A stretch of 64,000 nt of DNA from Denitratisoma oestradiolicum. GTDB lineage: Bacteria > Pseudomonadota > Gammaproteobacteria > Burkholderiales > Rhodocyclaceae. Of this stretch, positions 33,768 to 43,860 are shown in pieces. The position numbers and the translations under genes are program-made. Location: the NCBI RefSeq assembly GCF_902813185.1, contig NZ_LR778301.1:1984001-2048000 (forward strand), read 5' to 3'. How positions within the stretch are numbered: position 1 is the stretch's first letter; the number at the start of each line of letters is the position of its first letter. The notes under the pieces are model-generated. The model made no database searches and was not told the DNA's origin. It was given only the letters and a program-made list of their open reading frames with translations.

Positions 33768-36700
33768 TTACCGCAACTTCACAAAGATCTCAGTTGGTAG
33801 GGCCCCTCCCTCGATTGGTACCGTCATCTCGACAATTGCTTTGACCTGATCATCGACATTAGAACGAGAGAAGTCAAACCATGTTGGGAATTTCTTTGGA
33901 CCAGTACACTGCACCACACGCCAGTAGCTAACGCCTTGATCCATGCGAACGGTAAGTACCTTACCGTTCGAGAATTTCACTTCGAGAACGCGACCATGCT
34001 GTACGGAAAACTTGCTTGGGACCAACACTTTTGTTTGCAACCCTAGATACTCAAACGATTCCTTGGTCACTTCATCTCGTACGCTCAAGTCAGGCCAGTC
34101 TGAATACACCGTATTAAACGCTCGACTTTCTCCACCACTTCTCACGGCAGTCGTTGTGATTACCAATTCAGGGTTGTCCCAGCGATCTGTTCCGACGAAT
34201 TCCTTCAGTCGGCTGACCAAGTCCACTAACAGTGCAACTGACAGCGGCGAGAAGAGGTACCGATCACTGTAGGAAATCGAGGTGATATCAGCGCTCGCCA
34301 TCTCAAATTGCTGAGATGCACCTTTGTGTTCGCTGGCAATGACTTCCCAGAACCTCGTTCCGAACCCTTGCAGGGGCCCATCGATTTCGTGATGAATCAC
34401 TATTTCTCGATCACCATCGTCTGATACCTTTGGACGAATTTCGGACGATTCCACTTTTGCTGTGACGATGCCTGAACCGTCCGGAAGCGTTCCGATAACC
34501 AATGGTGTGCTCGAAGATCCCCATTCATCGTTAGGGCACAGCGAGGTCTTGTCAGTGCTTGCCCATGCGATCGAGTGGGATCCGTGACTGATCTCTGCGA
34601 TGATTGCTGCACCACCTTTTACTGGGAGTGCCTTGGTTAGGCCGATCGTAATAGTGGGGTGATCGGACAAACTCGACAGCGCAAAACGATCCGCTTCTTC
34701 AAGGCTATCGAAAAGGGATTTTTCAATAACGATTTCGAGTGGCCTTGATAGGGCGGCGAGGCGGTAAGCCAGCAGCCTGAGAGAAGAAGTGGCGATGTCG
34801 GCTAGTTCAGGAGAGCCTCCAGCGAATAACCTGGTCCGAACGGCGGCGGAATGGCTACTTTCACGCAATACGGCTGAGACGATTCCGGCAATTTCGACCT
34901 TGGAACTATCCCCGAGGTATCGCAGCGATTCCGGAATCTTCAACATATCGAGCCATCCCGGAGTGATGATGGCAAGAGCAGAATGCCTATCCAGTACGCC
35001 GGCCTCAAACCGTTGATCGAAGTCGAGCACGCATTGTGGGCAGCTGCTGTCACAGCCCTTCGGACAATCCAGTCGCTTTGCGGCTTCCCGGAACATGTCA
35101 TTTACCAGCCGTTCTGCGCTTGACGCATAACCGGCAGCGAAACGGTCAAAGATGAAGAGCGATTGGCATCGCGCGTCATCAGTTGCCCGAGTCTCTTGAA
35201 CGTCACAGCCCAACTCATTGGTTTGCACACCCAGTAGTGCGGCCAATGCGTCCCGAAGTGCGACGGCAATCGTAAGGGCTACACCTCGATCCGTTACCCA
35301 CTGACCATTGATGTCCCTAAGCTGTATCTCGAGTACATCGGTCCTGACCTGATGTCCTAAAACGATCCCAGTCTTGACTTGATATTGATTGGTACTCCCA
35401 GCGCAAACTCTGTCCTCTGAGCGGCTGCGCAGTTTCCTATGTTCAGAGCCGGATTCAAAAACCTTAGGCGGGTTTCCATCTGAAAGCATTGGCTCGGCCC
35501 GGCCACAAGCAAGACATAACGCATATCCTTTGCCATGCAAGCCCGCAGAATGGTGATAAACGCGTCCATCACTTGTGACGCGAAAGCGCCCCAAAGCTGG
35601 GTTCGGCATGGGCGCCCATGAACCTCTAGCGCTAATCCATGGACGTTCAACAGGCACAAATTGCTGGGCCGTGACATCGTTGTGCGGTTCAACGTAGAAA
35701 TCAACCGAGAAGCCGGCTGGTTCCAAGAACTGCTGGATATCATTGGACTGAACCGATGCCCCACAGGCGTCGCAGTGAGTCGCCAGGTTCAGTGAAGACG
35801 TAGTTCCACTAGCCCCACAACTCCGACAACGCCACGCAAATTTAAGCGCTTGGGTCTCACGTGCATCCTGTTGGGTGGCGGGAATATGCCAGTTCAAGGT
35901 AATACCCGCAGATTTATAAACAAGCCCATCCATGACGAGCTCTGCGCCGGGTGCGTATTCCCGAAGAGCGGTCGTCAAGTCTCGGCTGGCCAGGTCCCGC
36001 TTCATGAATCGGTTATCGTCTCGCCCGCGCTTTGCAGGGGAGTCCGCCGGCGGGAGACGCTTGGCTGCGCTCACCGTGGTGTTATCGAAGCTTGCAATGG
36101 AAGTAGGGAAGCCATAGCTGGGGAGAAAACCCTGGGTCGCCAGCTCACGAAGAAGATATTCTTCCGCGAGTCGTCGTTTTTGGAATCCGATGGCCTTAGC
36201 AGCAGGATCGGTGGTGGAGCCAGGGCCCAATCCACCTTCCTGTTCGAGCAACGCCTTCCATTCGACCTGCCATTTTTCGAAGATGGATAGCATTTCTAAA
36301 CCACTTTGCAGAACGAGCCGATCAGTATCCTGGCCTTCAAACAGGCTATGCCGAACAAGTCGTTTCAGACCCAAATCCACATCATGAAATGAGGAGGGGA
36401 TATAGGCTTCACACCAGTGAGCAAATCGTTTGGATGGCCCGCTATCCTGATCGTCGAAGAACCAACCACAGGTCAACTTCGTCATATCCTGGGGGTTCGC
36501 TTGGAGCAATTCGGCGAGGAATCGCGCAAGAATCATCGCGTTGACGTGTCGCTGAACAATGACGGCGCTATTCAGGGACACCATTGGTGGCGGCAACTTG
36601 GCATCAAACGCCCAACGCGTATTGAGAAATACGCTTTGATCATGAGGATTTGACTTGCACAACGTAACGGCAGTGGAGCGGGTTTCTCGCCTTCGGCCAG

Positions 36701-39700
36701 CCCGACCGGCCCGTTGTAGATAATTGGCGGGATGCGGCGGCACATTATTCATTGCTACCATCTGAACGCCGCCGATATCGATTCCCATTTCCATGGTCGT
36801 GGAGCACGACAGAAGGTTGATCCAGCCTTCCTTAAAACGTTTTTCGTATTTGGCCAAGAGTTCCGACGACTGTTGGGCCGAATGTTCCGCAGCTGAGAAA
36901 TACGGAGCTGACTCGATTACTCGGTCATTCACGTTCGACCAAAGTCCTTCCTCGCGCAGCTTGATCAGACCTTTCTGATTTCCAAGCCATTCTCGAGCCC
37001 TTCGGATGCGTATGGGACCTTCAACTTCGCCGCCAAATGCCAGATCGTAGATAGGAAGGTCTACACGTTCGCAAAGTGCAATGTCTTCTCGCATGATTCG
37101 CGGAAGATAGGGGGTTACCCCTCGGATTGTCGTGTCCAGAAAACGTCTCGTCACTGGGCAAATCCAAGCGTTAGGAATAGTCGAGAACGCCATATCCTGT
37201 AGCCGGAGGATGTATCCACTGCCAGTCATGGTCAGGGTTGTCATGACTTGTTGCCATGCGGCTAGGAGCAAACTGTCGACAGAGTCCTGTCCCATTTGCG
37301 TCTCTACATCGACTTTCAAAAGGTAGGCGAGGAGACGAACCACGCCACTTTGAGCTTTGGATCGTCTTGCCGACGGCCATCGACGCTGGCCACGTGCAGT
37401 TTCAGCCTGATTGGGCGAGACAACCCAGTTACGCGGAAAGCGCACGCCCATCCAGTTTCGCCATAAATCCGGGATATCGAGACTGCCCCCACCACGGACA
37501 AAGTAGTCGATCGTGATTTTCAGGAAATCCTTCCATTCCTGGAGTGTGAAACCCCGGCCAGTCCAATCGGCTGGCGCTGTAGTGATCTGGTCGAGACGAG
37601 GGTATCGAAGCGAAATCATCCCCAGGGTTTCGAGGTTGTTCTGTCGTTTGGGACGACGACCAAGTTCTCTCACCATCAGCATCCCGGACAAATTGGAGGC
37701 ACCTTCGTGACCGCCGAACACTGCTTGCGAATAGCCTTGATACGTATGTAGCATCGCCCGGAACTCATGGCCTTCTTGAGCGATAGCGGCTTGCAGCGTC
37801 TGAAATGGCACGGCAGCAGGGGCATTAGTCGTCGCAAGTCGTGCGCGCGCTTCCTCCAGCATCTGAACTATGGGAGCCTTCGCTGCATCAGGCATTCCGG
37901 GAGTCGCCAGGATGTTCTCGAACTGCAGAACCTGTTTCTGGATTTCGTCTTGACCCGCTCCCGCAATGGGCGCGCTTGCCATTAGGACGTGGTGGTAGAT
38001 CAGTCCGCGAGCTTTAGTTCGCTCAGCATCCTGCTGCAACTTAGCAGCCAGTCTCGCCGTGCCTTGGCGACTATCGCTAAACGTCAGAAGGCGTCGACCG
38101 CGATAAGGATGATCGGCAGGATCTTCCCCGTCGGGGGCATATTCCAACAAGGTTGGGAGCAGTCCGCCTAAGAGGAATGGTGCTCCGATTCTCGCCTTTC
38201 GGAAAAGCCGGTCGGTTCGCGCATCCTTGGCGCCGCATGCGGGGCAGCCAAGTCCGTCACCGCCATCCTCGAAAACGATCAGAGCAAGTGCTTCTGGATC
38301 GCTGCTTTCAACAATTTGGCGTGTCCTGCGATTGACGTGCATCACGCCCGTATGAGGAAGACTTCGGTTGGCGATAAGCATCTGATGGCCGCGTCCGTCG
38401 CCTTGCTCTTCTTCTAACTCGTCTGGTTCGTCCGATTCCTCCTCATCCATTTCAAGTTCGAACTCATCAACAGCAGACTCGGGTATGGCTTGAACAATAG
38501 CGCCTTTGCTTTCTTTGGATAGGAGATAGATAGACCCGCACTCGTCGCAGGAAGCAAACTCATACGCGGGAGCACCGCAGGTACAGTGATTTCTTGGGCC
38601 TAGGAATACTTGTCCGAATGGCCACGAGGGGTCATCAAGCTTTGTTCCACGTCTTTCGGGACATTTGGAATCCGAGCAGCACCATAGCCCAGTAAGAGTT
38701 TGATGAAATATGTGGGCGCGGAGCGGAAGGTATGGAGCGCCTGCGGTATCCACCGTGCTGGTCAATAAATCGAGCCAATCCAGGGCCTGTTGTTGCTGTT
38801 CAAGGGTATAGGTTGGTGCTGGCCCAAAGATGACCGAACAAACTTCAGAGAGTCGTGCGACAGGCGTTATCTTTCGCGCAACAAAGAGGTCTCGAATCTT
38901 TCGCGCGATGGTATTGCCGGCCAGAGATAAATAGCGCTTCGGGGACTCCTCATTCCCTGAGTCGATTTCACGAAGTGCATCGATGGACAGCTGCTTTTCA
39001 GTCGCCAATGAAGGTAAGGCCGGTACTTGTCGGTTGGCGGATACGAGATAAACGCGAGAAACATCAACGCCAGCAACCTGTGCCAGAAACTCCTTTAGGC
39101 GAACACCTGCTGGTCCTTCTGGATCGCCGATCGTTGCGGACGTCGCTATGAATCGAACATTGTCTGAACTTACGCCGTATGCGTGAATAACACGCCGGAT
39201 CAGCAGTGCTAATTCGGCAGCTTGAGAACCAACGTAGGTATGTGCTTCATCAAGGACGATCCACTCAAGCTTTCCTTGCGACTTACTGAGGATATCTGCG
39301 TCTTGGGTCCTTACCAGCATGTACTCCAGCATCGTGGCATTCGTCACGAGGATGGGAGAAGGGGAGGCACGAAGGGTCTTGCGGTCCTGAACTTCGCATC
39401 CACTCTGAGCTACAACCCCTGCAGGAAGCGTTTCGGGGGTCAGACCGTTATAGAGGCAAAACCGAATTTTGTTTCCGAAGCCATGTGTCCAGGCCCGAAG
39501 ACGATCCCGCTGGCTGTTGATCAGAGCGTTGAGGGGATATAGAAACAGTGCGCGAACGCCGACTAATTGACTCCCCAGTGCCGCCTGTTCGCGGGCAAGT
39601 CGATCCAAGATAGGCACCATGAAGCATTCAGTTTTCCCGGAGCCGGTTCCGCTGGTCACGACGAGTGATTTCGCGGGTTCTTCAGCGAGAATCTTCCAAG

Positions 39701-40031
39701 ACTGAAGCTGGTGAACGTAGGGGGTACGGTCCTTCCCAAAGCGATATTCGCCCACCAGATCTGGTGGCGGTGAATCCATTGCCTCCACCACGGAAGATGC
39801 GAGGAGGTTTCCGGACAAATCGCTCATTCGGCAAGGGCTTGGCGACCAGCCAAACACTGCCTCGAAGGTTGGATCAGCCAGAAAACTTCCGGTGTCTCCG
39901 TATGGACGATCAAACACCTCCATCAGATGCCGACGCAGCGGCACATTCGAGAAGCCGAGCCAACTCACCGTTCCATAATTGGCCCGATTCGATAGCGCCG
40001 TAAGCATGTCGGCAAAGTAACGTTGCTCCAT
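33768..40031 (-). CDS. druE: Druantia DruE-like giant DEAD helicase with DUF1998
   Basis: A 2087-aa protein from ATG 40031 (AGGA lies about 10 nt upstream); a longer frame opens at 40112 but overlaps the upstream gene. Motifs: Walker A VVTSGTGSGKTECF, DEAH IVLDEAHTYVGSQ, motif III FIATSATIGD and motif VI YLQRAGRAGRRRE. Zinc-type Cys pairs include CTCGAPAYEFASCDECG, CPACGAKD, CRSCGAS with CDACGA, and the DUF1998 end CDSSCPQCVLDFD. Size and layout match DruE, the common subunit of all Druantia types. It is only distantly similar to the other giant helicase on the opposite strand; their 3' ends are 69 nt apart. Confidence 0.7.
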   Translation of the reverse strand: MEQRYFADMLTALSNRANYGTVSWLGFSNVPLRRHLMEVFDRPYGDTGSFLADPTFEAVFGWSPSPCRMSDLSGNLLASSVVEAMDSPPPDLVGEYRFGKDRTPYVHQLQSWKILAEEPAKSLVVTSGTGSGKTECFMVPILDRLAREQAALGSQLVGVRALFLYPLNALINSQRDRLRAWTHGFGNKIRFCLYNGLTPETLPAGVVAQSGCEVQDRKTLRASPSPILVTNATMLEYMLVRTQDADILSKSQGKLEWIVLDEAHTYVGSQAAELALLIRRVIHAYGVSSDNVRFIATSATIGDPEGPAGVRLKEFLAQVAGVDVSRVYLVSANRQVPALPSLATEKQLSIDALREIDSGNEESPKRYLSLAGNTIARKIRDLFVARKITPVARLSEVCSVIFGPAPTYTLEQQQQALDWLDLLTSTVDTAGAPYLPLRAHIFHQTLTGLWCCSDSKCPERRGTKLDDPSWPFGQVFLGPRNHCTCGAPAYEFASCDECGSIYLLSKESKGAIVQAIPESAVDEFELEMDEEESDEPDELEEEQGDGRGHQMLIANRSLPHTGVMHVNRRTRQIVESSDPEALALIVFEDGGDGLGCPACGAKDARTDRLFRKARIGAPFLLGGLLPTLLEYAPDGEDPADHPYRGRRLLTFSDSRQGTARLAAKLQQDAERTKARGLIYHHVLMASAPIAGAGQDEIQKQVLQFENILATPGMPDAAKAPIVQMLEEARARLATTNAPAAVPFQTLQAAIAQEGHEFRAMLHTYQGYSQAVFGGHEGASNLSGMLMVRELGRRPKRQNNLETLGMISLRYPRLDQITTAPADWTGRGFTLQEWKDFLKITIDYFVRGGGSLDIPDLWRNWMGVRFPRNWVVSPNQAETARGQRRWPSARRSKAQSGVVRLLAYLLKVDVETQMGQDSVDSLLLAAWQQVMTTLTMTGSGYILRLQDMAFSTIPNAWICPVTRRFLDTTIRGVTPYLPRIMREDIALCERVDLPIYDLAFGGEVEGPIRIRRAREWLGNQKGLIKLREEGLWSNVNDRVIESAPYFSAAEHSAQQSSELLAKYEKRFKEGWINLLSCSTTMEMGIDIGGVQMVAMNNVPPHPANYLQRAGRAGRRRETRSTAVTLCKSNPHDQSVFLNTRWAFDAKLPPPMVSLNSAVIVQRHVNAMILARFLAELLQANPQDMTKLTCGWFFDDQDSGPSKRFAHWCEAYIPSSFHDVDLGLKRLVRHSLFEGQDTDRLVLQSGLEMLSIFEKWQVEWKALLEQEGGLGPGSTTDPAAKAIGFQKRRLAEEYLLRELATQGFLPSYGFPTSIASFDNTTVSAAKRLPPADSPAKRGRDDNRFMKRDLASRDLTTALREYAPGAELVMDGLVYKSAGITLNWHIPATQQDARETQALKFAWRCRSCGASGTTSSLNLATHCDACGASVQSNDIQQFLEPAGFSVDFYVEPHNDVTAQQFVPVERPWISARGSWAPMPNPALGRFRVTSDGRVYHHSAGLHGKGYALCLACGRAEPMLSDGNPPKVFESGSEHRKLRSRSEDRVCAGSTNQYQVKTGIVLGHQVRTDVLEIQLRDINGQWVTDRGVALTIAVALRDALAALLGVQTNELGCDVQETRATDDARCQSLFIFDRFAAGYASSAERLVNDMFREAAKRLDCPKGCDSSCPQCVLDFDQRFEAGVLDRHSALAIITPGWLDMLKIPESLRYLGDSSKVEIAGIVSAVLRESSHSAAVRTRLFAGGSPELADIATSSLRLLAYRLAALSRPLEIVIEKSLFDSLEEADRFALSSLSDHPTITIGLTKALPVKGGAAIIAEISHGSHSIAWASTDKTSLCPNDEWGSSSTPLVIGTLPDGSGIVTAKVESSEIRPKVSDDGDREIVIHHEIDGPLQGFGTRFWEVIASEHKGASQQFEMASADITSISYSDRYLFSPLSVALLVDLVSRLKEFVGTDRWDNPELVITTTAVRSGGESRAFNTVYSDWPDLSVRDEVTKESFEYLGLQTKVLVPSKFSVQHGRVLEVKFSNGKVLTVRMDQGVSYWRVVQCTGPKKFPTWFDFSRSNVDDQVKAIVEMTVPIEGGALPTEIFVKLR

Positions 40032-40036
40032 TTTTC

Positions 40037-42517
40037 TTATTCCTGGCTGATCTGAATTGTTCCCGTTGCGATGCACCGAGCAATCGTTAAGTCGAAGGCT
40101 TCGGAGAACCATTCAGGATCAAAGGACTGAATTTTTCGTATTGAGGAGATAGCTCTCGCATCCTGTCCCAGATCCAAGGCAAACGATCCTGAGGCGTGTA
40201 GCGCGAGATAGATCGGCGCATTGATGACCGAATCATGAAAGCCGTGCCGCTCTGGGCAGAAAAAGGCTGCACCACCATTCCGGCGAGCTGCTGCAATTTC
40301 ATCGCTGAATGCTGCAGGCCAGTTTCCCTCGGCATTATTGCGGAGCAATTGCTGTACTCGAGAGTTTTCACCACCAAACAACTGGTTGGCAAAAAACTGA
40401 TCCATGACTGGATGTTTGGCAACAGTCAAATCTTGATTGACTACACCTGTTGCCAAAGCGCGAGCCGCTTCCAACAGCACGCGAAGTGAAAGGCACGATG
40501 AAGCCAGCGCTTGAATTCGTCGATCAAGATGGGTCGAAATCACTATCTGGCTGGTTTCCACCCCGTACCAGGATTCTCCTTGGGTACTGAGTGCACGCAT
40601 CGCTTGAGCCCATGCGGATAAAGGGACGGTTTCCCAGGCGAAAGGCAATTCGTTCGGGAACCTCTCGGCAAAGTCTGTAGCCAGTCCTCCCATACGAATG
40701 GCTAAAGCCGCCATTCCTGCAGGGGAGTGGGTGAGCCGTCTCCACAAATCGAGGGTCGATAATGGCAAATGTCCGAATAATCCAGCCAACTGCTCGACCA
40801 AGCTCCAATCGTTGTCTAGAAAGTCGGTGGAGATTCGGTCAACCACTTTATCGAGAGCGACCTTACGGTACCTCTCTGATGAAATGCCCAATGCGACCGC
40901 CAGGCCGATCTCAGGGTCCGTTTCTGGGGGTTCAACTGTATCCCCGGGAGGGATCTCGTCAGCGTCGTCCTTGACTGAGCCCACAGCCCAGAGCATCGGA
41001 CGGAAAATCAGTTTTGCATCATTGCCGGGATAAATGAGCCATGGACCGTTTGGCAAGTCCGTAGCGGGGAATAACCAGGTTCCTGATGGCACGCCCTCCG
41101 AAAATGATGGCGACAAGCGCAGAGGTTCTTCGCCAGGCGCATTCATTCGCACTGCATAGACAGGAAGGCTTTCTATCTCGTCTAGGGTTAATTGGGCCAG
41201 TTGTTCCTGGGGGAGGCCCACTTCAGTTCGCTTCGAATCACGCTCAAGCTCAAGCGCGTATCGAGCTATGCGGAGGTTCGAGTATTCCCCAGTAGACAAC
41301 TTCAGTCTGACGCTGACGAAGGCGTCCAGATCTTCTGCTCCTGCCAGCATCCGCTGAATATCAAGGGCGTAGTCGATCAATCGTATTTCTACCCGAGTCT
41401 CACCTGGACTCGGGATGATTGTTTGAACATTTTCACTGACAGGATGGGCATGATTGCCTCGATGAAGCCCCAGTCGTAGTTCAGCCCGATGAGACCCATT
41501 TCCCAGAAACCCAACCATCCGAATTCCGCATATCTTCCCGACTGCCAGGAGGGCGTTCTTGCCAAGGTGGTCGCCACTCGGGTCAATGGCACGAACCCCC
41601 TTCGCCGGAAACGGGACTCTGATTCCCGCTTCATCCGGATTGCCACGCCATATAGCGCGAATGTCTATCCATTCCGGCGGATTGCCATTCCCGGTGTAGG
41701 TGAGCGCCACAAGTAAATTTTGACCATCATGAGTCGTCTGAAATGACACCGCTGGGGAATCGCACGTTATGGCGAGTAAGCTCCAGTTTGAGAATCGCAA
41801 GCAGCCCTTTGATATGTCCGGTCCAGGCTCTATCGTCATTGTTGCTTGCGGCGGTAGCAGGACCAAGCGGGTACGCCACTTGGCTTCGCCTTGAGATGGC
41901 CAGAATGCAGTGACCGGACCGACAAGCTGATCTGGTGTCTGAGTAACTCGGCCACCCTGAACTCGCCACGCGATTAAGCCTTGAACCGCTTGCTCCAAGC
42001 CCGACTCTGAGACCTGAAACAATCTTGGAACGCCACGGAAGGCGCGATCCGGGTGGGTAAAGGTGTCCCAAATGCGTGAGCCGCGAAGTTCAAATTGGTC
42101 GGTTGATGCCGCTGCTTGGCCGCACCGAATTTTGTAGAACAGGCCATCCGGGTCTTCGGCACGTACAACCCCGGTGATCGCCCATACGTTACGTGAGCCG
42201 TCCGGTAACGTGCCCTTATTGACCAGAGAGCCCTCATCATCGGCGCTCACGGTCCAGTTTGACGGGGCGCACAAGAGACCACTGATTCCCGATATTGAGC
42301 CCGATCCTTGCCGAGTAAATCGATATGATCGTGCCGAATCAGCATTAGCTTCGAAGATCCAGGGCAGCTCTGCATCCAGAGCCTCGCCGCGAGTGATTTC
42401 TCGATAATGCGACTGGCCTGTGGCCGTCAGAAGCAACATGGAATGTTCTGAGGCCGCTATATCGTCACGGCTATCGAGAGGGCGCCGATCGATTCGAAAG
42501 CGTTCCTGTCCAGCCAA
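40037..42517 (-). CDS. DruH-like protein, C-terminal part (probably frameshifted from its N-terminus)
   Basis: An 826-codon frame from TTG 42517 that ends 5 nt before the DruE-like gene. There is no catalytic motif I can name; it is a long mixed alpha/beta protein with several beta-rich repeats in the first half. The TTG has no Shine-Dalgarno and lies 61 nt inside the preceding frame. Reading upstream of the TTG in this frame gives LRKLAGQERFRIDRRPLD, which continues naturally from RRMSLF of the preceding frame if one base is restored near 42522-42525. Joined, the two would make about 1154 aa, the size expected of the single large Druantia type III partner. The alternatives are two true overlapping genes or a sequencing error. 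Confidence 0.5.
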   Translation of the reverse strand: MAGQERFRIDRRPLDSRDDIAASEHSMLLLTATGQSHYREITRGEALDAELPWIFEANADSARSYRFTRQGSGSISGISGLLCAPSNWTVSADDEGSLVNKGTLPDGSRNVWAITGVVRAEDPDGLFYKIRCGQAAASTDQFELRGSRIWDTFTHPDRAFRGVPRLFQVSESGLEQAVQGLIAWRVQGGRVTQTPDQLVGPVTAFWPSQGEAKWRTRLVLLPPQATMTIEPGPDISKGCLRFSNWSLLAITCDSPAVSFQTTHDGQNLLVALTYTGNGNPPEWIDIRAIWRGNPDEAGIRVPFPAKGVRAIDPSGDHLGKNALLAVGKICGIRMVGFLGNGSHRAELRLGLHRGNHAHPVSENVQTIIPSPGETRVEIRLIDYALDIQRMLAGAEDLDAFVSVRLKLSTGEYSNLRIARYALELERDSKRTEVGLPQEQLAQLTLDEIESLPVYAVRMNAPGEEPLRLSPSFSEGVPSGTWLFPATDLPNGPWLIYPGNDAKLIFRPMLWAVGSVKDDADEIPPGDTVEPPETDPEIGLAVALGISSERYRKVALDKVVDRISTDFLDNDWSLVEQLAGLFGHLPLSTLDLWRRLTHSPAGMAALAIRMGGLATDFAERFPNELPFAWETVPLSAWAQAMRALSTQGESWYGVETSQIVISTHLDRRIQALASSCLSLRVLLEAARALATGVVNQDLTVAKHPVMDQFFANQLFGGENSRVQQLLRNNAEGNWPAAFSDEIAAARRNGGAAFFCPERHGFHDSVINAPIYLALHASGSFALDLGQDARAISSIRKIQSFDPEWFSEAFDLTIARCIATGTIQISQE

Positions 42518-43500
42518 TTTTCGAAGAGCGACATCCGTCGATTTATCGCTCCTATGAATCGCAAAGTTGGCGTTCGGGGCAGATCCTGCGCTTCGATGCT
42601 AAAGAGGCTTCCCAAGGCGGACGCATCCAGATACTCAGGCAAAACTATGTCTGAACGGAGATTCCACGCGTCATCGTCATTGGACTCAAGCCGGCGCTCC
42701 ACCACGATATGCTGGACTTGCTTAACGATTTTTCCAGCCGCATCTCGAATCAGCTGTTCAATGAGCCCCTTGGCCTGGTCATCTTCGACAGGTAAAGGGA
42801 AATAGTCGCGCCAATTTGGAACGGCTTTATCGAGCTTCTCAATGGCACTTTCAGAGTGTGTAAGGCGGGCAGCGTCCTTCAATCGCAAGACGGTGACCAC
42901 AACCTCAGTGAGAAGAACAAAGACTTCAGTCTGTCGGTACGTGCTTGGCAGATAGGTCGATAAACTTCTGACCCATTCTTGTATCTCCCTGGCGTCGGTC
43001 GTTCCCGACGAGGCAAGCTGGAGTACACGACCAAGAACCTTGCCGATGTTGCCTCTGGCCGTGCCCAGCAGTTGCATAGGGAGGCCACCTTGGAAGGCAA
43101 TGCTTCCCAGAAAGCGAAGACCATGCGCATCAGATAAGCGAAGTTTCCACTCCTGGAAACCGCGTTCGACGCAGTCGCTACGCTGGGCCTGTGTCCAGCC
43201 GTCAGCGGGGGCACCAATTGCGTTAAGAATGGGATCCCAAGTAAACCCTGTGCCATCGTACCTACGCCGCCACCACTCAGCGGCATAGAGCACGAAAAGT
43301 GCAGGAAAGAAATCAAGCCGTCGGACTACGTCACCAAGCGTAGCAATCGTGAGGTAGGTTGAAATACGCTCATGAAGGATCGCCTCAAGATCATTGAACT
43401 CCTCGGTTGTCACTCTGTAACTGTATAGAGGACGACCGGTTGGATAGTTCAGCTCGCGCCGATCTAAGAAACTGCGTTTCCATTGCGTTATCGGATGCAC
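42457..43500 (-). CDS. DruH-like protein, N-terminal part
   Basis: 347 aa from GTG 43500, chosen because GGGGGGAGG precedes it by 7 nt; a TTG at 43521 is possible but poorer. The protein has an N-terminal DRRELNYPTGRPLYSYR block and a mostly helical body with no catalytic motif. The frame carries on 60 nt past the point where the next frame opens and ends in EN-WLDRNAFES and a short unrelated tail, as expected after a frameshift. Its leftward operon (this, the 826-codon frame, the DruE-like helicase) fits Druantia type III (DruH, DruE). Confidence 0.5.
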   Translation of the reverse strand: MHPITQWKRSFLDRRELNYPTGRPLYSYRVTTEEFNDLEAILHERISTYLTIATLGDVVRRLDFFPALFVLYAAEWWRRRYDGTGFTWDPILNAIGAPADGWTQAQRSDCVERGFQEWKLRLSDAHGLRFLGSIAFQGGLPMQLLGTARGNIGKVLGRVLQLASSGTTDAREIQEWVRSLSTYLPSTYRQTEVFVLLTEVVVTVLRLKDAARLTHSESAIEKLDKAVPNWRDYFPLPVEDDQAKGLIEQLIRDAAGKIVKQVQHIVVERRLESNDDDAWNLRSDIVLPEYLDASALGSLFSIEAQDLPRTPTLRFIGAINRRMSLFENWLDRNAFESIGALSIAVTI

Positions 43501-43860
43501 TACGGGGCCTCCCCCCTGCAAGTGTTCATCTCACCAGCACCATAATTATCCTGAGTCAAGTAGGGGGCATTTCATCACATCCCGCCTTCATGAGATACCC
43601 CCCCAATAGCCCGGCAATGCTCCTGGCGACTCGCTTGGATCGAATATGTCGGAGCGCCTTATAACCTTTGTGATACGTGCCTCCAGTGAATACAGCGCCG
43701 AAACAATGTCAGAGCGGTGTTCCTCTGGAATGACGCTAGCCTTTCTTCTACTGGTAATCATCCCCTTCGATTCTTTCGACGGATGAGTTGAAGATCAGGC
43801 TGATGACTCAAGCGTAGGGGCATAATCGCGCATTGACCACTGACCAGGACGGAGTCTCGA
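43501..43860. promoter_or_regulatory. Divergent intergenic region between the Druantia-like and SbcCD-like operons
   Basis: 360 nt with no gene. It must carry the promoters for both divergent operons. A possible -10 CATAAT lies near 43821-43827 for the rightward genes, and GGACGGAG precedes their first ATG. No repeat or operator stood out. Confidence 0.35.
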
